From an uncultured Mitsuokella sp. (lineage in GTDB: Bacteria > Bacillota > Negativicutes > Selenomonadales > Selenomonadaceae): a stretch of DNA of 16,359 bases. The stretch spans positions 1 through 16,359 of the forward strand of contig CAAGMF010000226.1 of assembly GCA_900770895.1 (NCBI GenBank), in the 5' to 3' direction. Below are positions 14,570 through 16,359 of the stretch, piece after piece. Made by a program: the position numbers and the translations under genes. The stretch's first letter is position 1, and every line of letters starts with the position of its first letter. The notes under the pieces were generated by a model that was not told the origin of the DNA, did not search any database, and was given only the letters and a program-made list of their open reading frames with translations.

Positions 14570-15844
14570 TTACTTGCCGGCGGCGAGCCCGGTCGCCGCT
14601 GCTATCTCTTCGACACAGTTATTCAGAGCCTGCTTCAAATCTCCGCCCTGGAGCAGTGCCTGTATGAGCTCGCGCGTGGCTTTGCCACTATCGAGCGTGA
14701 TCGGTCCGCGATGCAGCGGCTGGATGTTCTGCGCGATCTCAGCGAACATCGGATAAATGGCGCTGCCGAAATAATCATCGGATTTCTGGAACTCCTGGCT
14801 CTGATAGATCGGCATATAGGCCGGGAACAGGCCATGCTTCAGGGCAATGGCCTCGCCCTCGTCCGTGTCCTCGCAGAATTTCACGAAATCAATAGCGAGG
14901 TCGACATGGCGCGAGCCCTTGGCTATGGCGAGTACGGAACCGCCCGAGTTCGCCGCACGCACGCCGCCCGGTTCGAGCGCCGGCAGCGGCATTATTTTCC
15001 ATTTGCCCTTCTGATCCGGCAGCGAGGAGCTGATATTGCCGGCGAACCATACACCATAGGGCACTGCGGCGATCTGATCGCGCTTCATCGCCATCAGGCG
15101 GCCGTCCCAGTCGCCGACATTGCGCATCGTGCCTTCATTCTTCAGGCGCACGAACAGTTCCGCTGCCTTCTGACCCTCGGCGGAGTTCAATATGATGGTC
15201 TTATCATCATCCGAGACATAGCTGCCGCCGGCCTGGTTCAGCAGCAGGTCAAAGAAGTCCGTATCCTCAGCGGTGCCGATCATAGAGGTCTCACCATTCG
15301 TAGCCGCGGTCAGCTTTTTGCCGGCGGCGATGAGATCATCCCAAGTCGCGATGGAGTCCGGGTCGATGCCGGCCTTCTCGAACATGTCTGCGCGATAGAA
15401 CAGCGCCGCCGGCCCCATATCGGTTGGCACGCCGTAGATTTTGCCATCATGCGTCACGGCATCCCACGAGGCCGGTACGAAATGATCACGGCTGCCCTTC
15501 AGCTCACTCGTCAGGTCGACGAAGGCATCCGGATAGCGCTGCAGGAACGTCGGGAAATCGCGGTTCTGCAGCACCATGATGTCCGGCGTAGCCGTCCCCG
15601 CCGTGAGGCTGGGCATGAAGCTGGTATATTTATCATCGACGGTCTGAACATCGATCTTCACATTCGGATGCAGCTTCTCGTAGGCCGCTGCCTGCTCGCG
15701 CAGCGTATCAGCGGCTGTGTTCCAGCCGACGACCGTCAGCCGCGCCTGGCGATCCTTCTGCTGTCCACAGCCGGCGATAGCCAGCGTCAGCACCGCTATC
15801 GCCACGAGGACGCCGAGTACCCACCTCTTAGTCATTTGCTTCAT
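14570..15844 (-). CDS. Lipoprotein sugar-binding protein, extracellular solute-binding family 1
   Basis: A 424-residue binding protein of the carbohydrate ABC type. The signal peptide ends in a lipobox (LAIAGC, lipidated C26). The mature part has the family-1 hallmarks LTVVGWNTAADTLREQAAAYEKLHPNV, ATPDIMVLQN, YGVPTDMGPAALFYRADMFEKAGI, WDDLIAAGKKL and AKGSRHVDLAIDFVKF. Such proteins normally feed two permease subunits and an ATPase, but none is adjacent: the next gene, 12 bases on, is a chemoreceptor. A role in chemotaxis toward an oligosaccharide is therefore a reasonable inference; a permease encoded elsewhere is the alternative. The start is uncertain: AAAGGGG lies 16 bases before the ATG at 15844, an unusually long gap, and no ATG/GTG/TTG closer to it is in frame. 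Confidence 0.9.
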   Translation of the reverse strand: MKQMTKRWVLGVLVAIAVLTLAIAGCGQQKDRQARLTVVGWNTAADTLREQAAAYEKLHPNVKIDVQTVDDKYTSFMPSLTAGTATPDIMVLQNRDFPTFLQRYPDAFVDLTSELKGSRDHFVPASWDAVTHDGKIYGVPTDMGPAALFYRADMFEKAGIDPDSIATWDDLIAAGKKLTAATNGETSMIGTAEDTDFFDLLLNQAGGSYVSDDDKTIILNSAEGQKAAELFVRLKNEGTMRNVGDWDGRLMAMKRDQIAAVPYGVWFAGNISSSLPDQKGKWKIMPLPALEPGGVRAANSGGSVLAIAKGSRHVDLAIDFVKFCEDTDEGEAIALKHGLFPAYMPIYQSQEFQKSDDYFGSAIYPMFAEIAQNIQPLHRGPITLDSGKATRELIQALLQGGDLKQALNNCVEEIAAATGLAAGK

Positions 15845-15927
15845 AATAATGTTGATACCCCTTTCCCCCTGTATCCATAGTACCCCAAAACACTGTTACT
15901 ACTTAGTTACCCTGGATTTTTATCTAA

Positions 15928-15956
15928 ATTATACACGCAAGCTTGTTTTCATGCAA
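15928..15956 (-). promoter_or_regulatory. Promoter of the binding protein-chemoreceptor operon
   Basis: On the minus strand TTGCAT (15951-15956), 17 bases, TATAAT (15928-15933): a near-consensus sigma-70 promoter about 85 bases before the start codon. The spacer holds TGAAAACAAG (15942-15951), the same 10 bases that precede the spacer in the GH53 copy 3 and PTS promoters. Here the motif lies between -35 and -10, a position suited to repression rather than activation. Confidence 0.75.
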
Positions 15957-16025
15957 AAAATTTATTTTAGGAATAAATTACATAACTTGTACTAAGTTTT
16001 AATTCAGGTATGTAAATACACACGT

Positions 16026-16075
16026 AAAAAGGAGCGGCAACGAAAATGCTCCCATGCATTCGTTGCCGCCCCTCC
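16026..16075 (-). terminator. Minus-strand terminator, probably of the small toxin mRNA
   Basis: On the minus strand a GC-rich stem (10-bp core TTCGTTGCCG pairing with CGGCAACGAA, extended by GGAG/CTCC across a 3-base bulge, and by an inner TGC/GCA) is followed by TTTTT (16026-16030). The only minus-strand gene upstream is the 25-codon frame at 16248-16325, so the message would have a long 3' untranslated region of about 220 bases, as in type I toxins. Confidence 0.8.
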
Positions 16076-16092
16076 GGACGCCTCCATTTAGT

Positions 16093-16142
16093 GGCCGCTT
16101 CAGCTTAGTCAACCAGCTCGCGGCCTTTCTTGTTTTTATTTT
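16093..16142 (+). terminator. Plus-strand terminator-like hairpin
   Basis: On the plus strand GGCCGC (16093-16098) and GCGGCC (16120-16125) pair, with AGCT/AGCT (16102-16105 and 16115-16118) inside. They are followed by a T-rich run (TTTCTTGTTTTTATTTT). There is no plus-strand gene before it, which is why a small RNA is suspected. Confidence 0.55.
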
Positions 16143-16158
16143 GAGAGTGTGATAGAAT
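16130..16158 (+). promoter_or_regulatory. Plus-strand promoter candidate facing the toxin gene
   Basis: TTGTTT (16130-16135), 17 bases, TAGAAT (16153-16158). A transcript from here would start near 16165 and run antisense through the whole small toxin frame and its ribosome site. The -35 part overlaps the T-rich tail of the plus-strand hairpin, so only one of the two readings may be functional. Confidence 0.4.
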
Positions 16159-16247
16159 GAGCACAGAAAGCGGCCGATGTTTGCCCGTCGGAACCGCCGT
16201 TCGTAAAAAACTTGGGACGTTCCGATTTTGCAAAAGTCAGTTAGCTG

Positions 16248-16325
16248 TTATTTAAGCAGAGCCAGGAGCGCCGCGAGCAACTGTAAGAAAGTCAGCACTA
16301 AGGCGAACTTCTCGTATGTCGTCAT
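16248..16325 (-). CDS. 25-residue putative holin-like/type I toxin peptide
   Basis: A short frame that reads MTTYEKFALVL, then a leucine/alanine-rich hydrophobic stretch, ending in Lys: a short polar N-terminus plus one membrane helix. This matches the small putative holin-like toxin peptides (Hol_Tox type, MTTYE/MSTYE starts) common in Firmicutes, which insert into the membrane and depolarise it when over-produced. A strong Shine-Dalgarno (GGGGAGGTGA) lies about 5 bases before the ATG. The long 3' untranslated region with a strong terminator, plus-strand promoter candidates and a hairpin over the Shine-Dalgarno support a type I toxin-antitoxin reading. The toxin promoter would lie outside the window. 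A chance frame is the alternative, made less likely by the ribosome site and family-like start. Confidence 0.6.
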   Translation of the reverse strand: MTTYEKFALVLTFLQLLAALLALLK

Positions 16326-16330
16326 GGGCC

Positions 16331-16351
16331 TCACCTCCCCTGGAACGGGGA
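16331..16351 (-). promoter_or_regulatory. Shine-Dalgarno-masking hairpin of the small toxin
   Basis: On the minus strand TCCCC (16347-16351), a 6-base loop and GGGGA (16336-16340) can pair. The second arm is the 5' half of the Shine-Dalgarno GGGGAGGTGA, so the fold would hide part of the ribosome site, a usual device in type I toxin messages. Confidence 0.45.
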
Positions 16352-16359
16352 ACCGACCA

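Larger units (their letters stand above)
16021..16142 (+). ncRNA. Candidate antisense antitoxin RNA
   Basis: This would be a plus-strand transcript running against the 3' part of the small toxin mRNA and ending at the plus-strand terminator at 16093-16142. A weak promoter candidate lies upstream: TTGTAC (15987-15992), 16 bases, TATGTA (16009-16014). The layout recalls RatA against txpA in Bacillus subtilis. No transcript is proven. The alternative promoter at 16130-16158 would instead give an RNA covering the toxin reading frame. Confidence 0.25.

Noticed and set aside
14570..15844. Binding protein as part of an ABC importer operon
   Set aside because: No permease or ATPase gene is on either side. 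The downstream partner is a chemoreceptor and the upstream side holds a terminator and the small toxin locus.

Overview
The window looks like part of the chromosome of a diderm Firmicute of the class Negativicutes, probably a Selenomonas or Mitsuokella relative. The main evidence is the 8597-10264 gene. It encodes an outer-membrane porin with an N-terminal SLH domain, a coiled coil and a beta-barrel ending in Phe, the hallmark of that class (Mep45-type). The moderately high GC content and strong purine-rich Shine-Dalgarno sites fit. Nearly all genes lie on the minus strand, so the reading order runs from high to low coordinates.

Layout, right to left. (1) 15,960-16,359: a candidate type I toxin-antitoxin locus with a 25-residue membrane peptide, a Shine-Dalgarno hairpin, convergent terminators and plus-strand promoter candidates. 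(2) 12,458-15,956: a two-gene operon of a lipoprotein sugar-binding protein and, 12 bases later, a dCache methyl-accepting chemotaxis protein, with no ABC permease genes beside them. (3) 10,503-12,425: a lactose/cellobiose-type PTS permease with fused IIC and IIB domains. (4) 8,545-10,264: the SLH porin. (5) 7,743-8,522: plus-strand debris, namely two C-terminal fragments of Rpn-type (PD-(D/E)XK) genes and a 104-bp palindromic MITE-like element. (6) 402-7,654: four GH53 endo-beta-1,4-galactanase paralogues in a row. One is a lone catalytic domain. Three are large enzymes with the order signal peptide, GH53, Ig-like domain, CBM61. (7) 95-286: tRNA-Ser(CGA) with its own promoter and terminator.

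Taken together, regions 2, 3 and 6 look like a galactan unit: secreted galactanases cut beta-1,4-galactan (pectin RG-I side chains), a PTS permease could import the released galacto-oligosaccharides, and a binding protein plus chemoreceptor could steer the cell toward them. What ties them together in the sequence is a promoter signature not attributable to any regulator here. Upstream of GH53 gene 3, GH53 gene 4 and the PTS gene there is the same composite site (TGAAAA-N2-TTTTCA-N5-TGAAAA or close variants), ending exactly four bases before a 17-base spacer and a -10 box. The binding-protein promoter carries the downstream half of this motif (TGAAAACAAG) inside its spacer. No regulator, EIIA, EIIB partner or intracellular beta-galactosidase gene is in the window. 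Functional links are inferred from family membership, proximity and shared sites, and were not tested.
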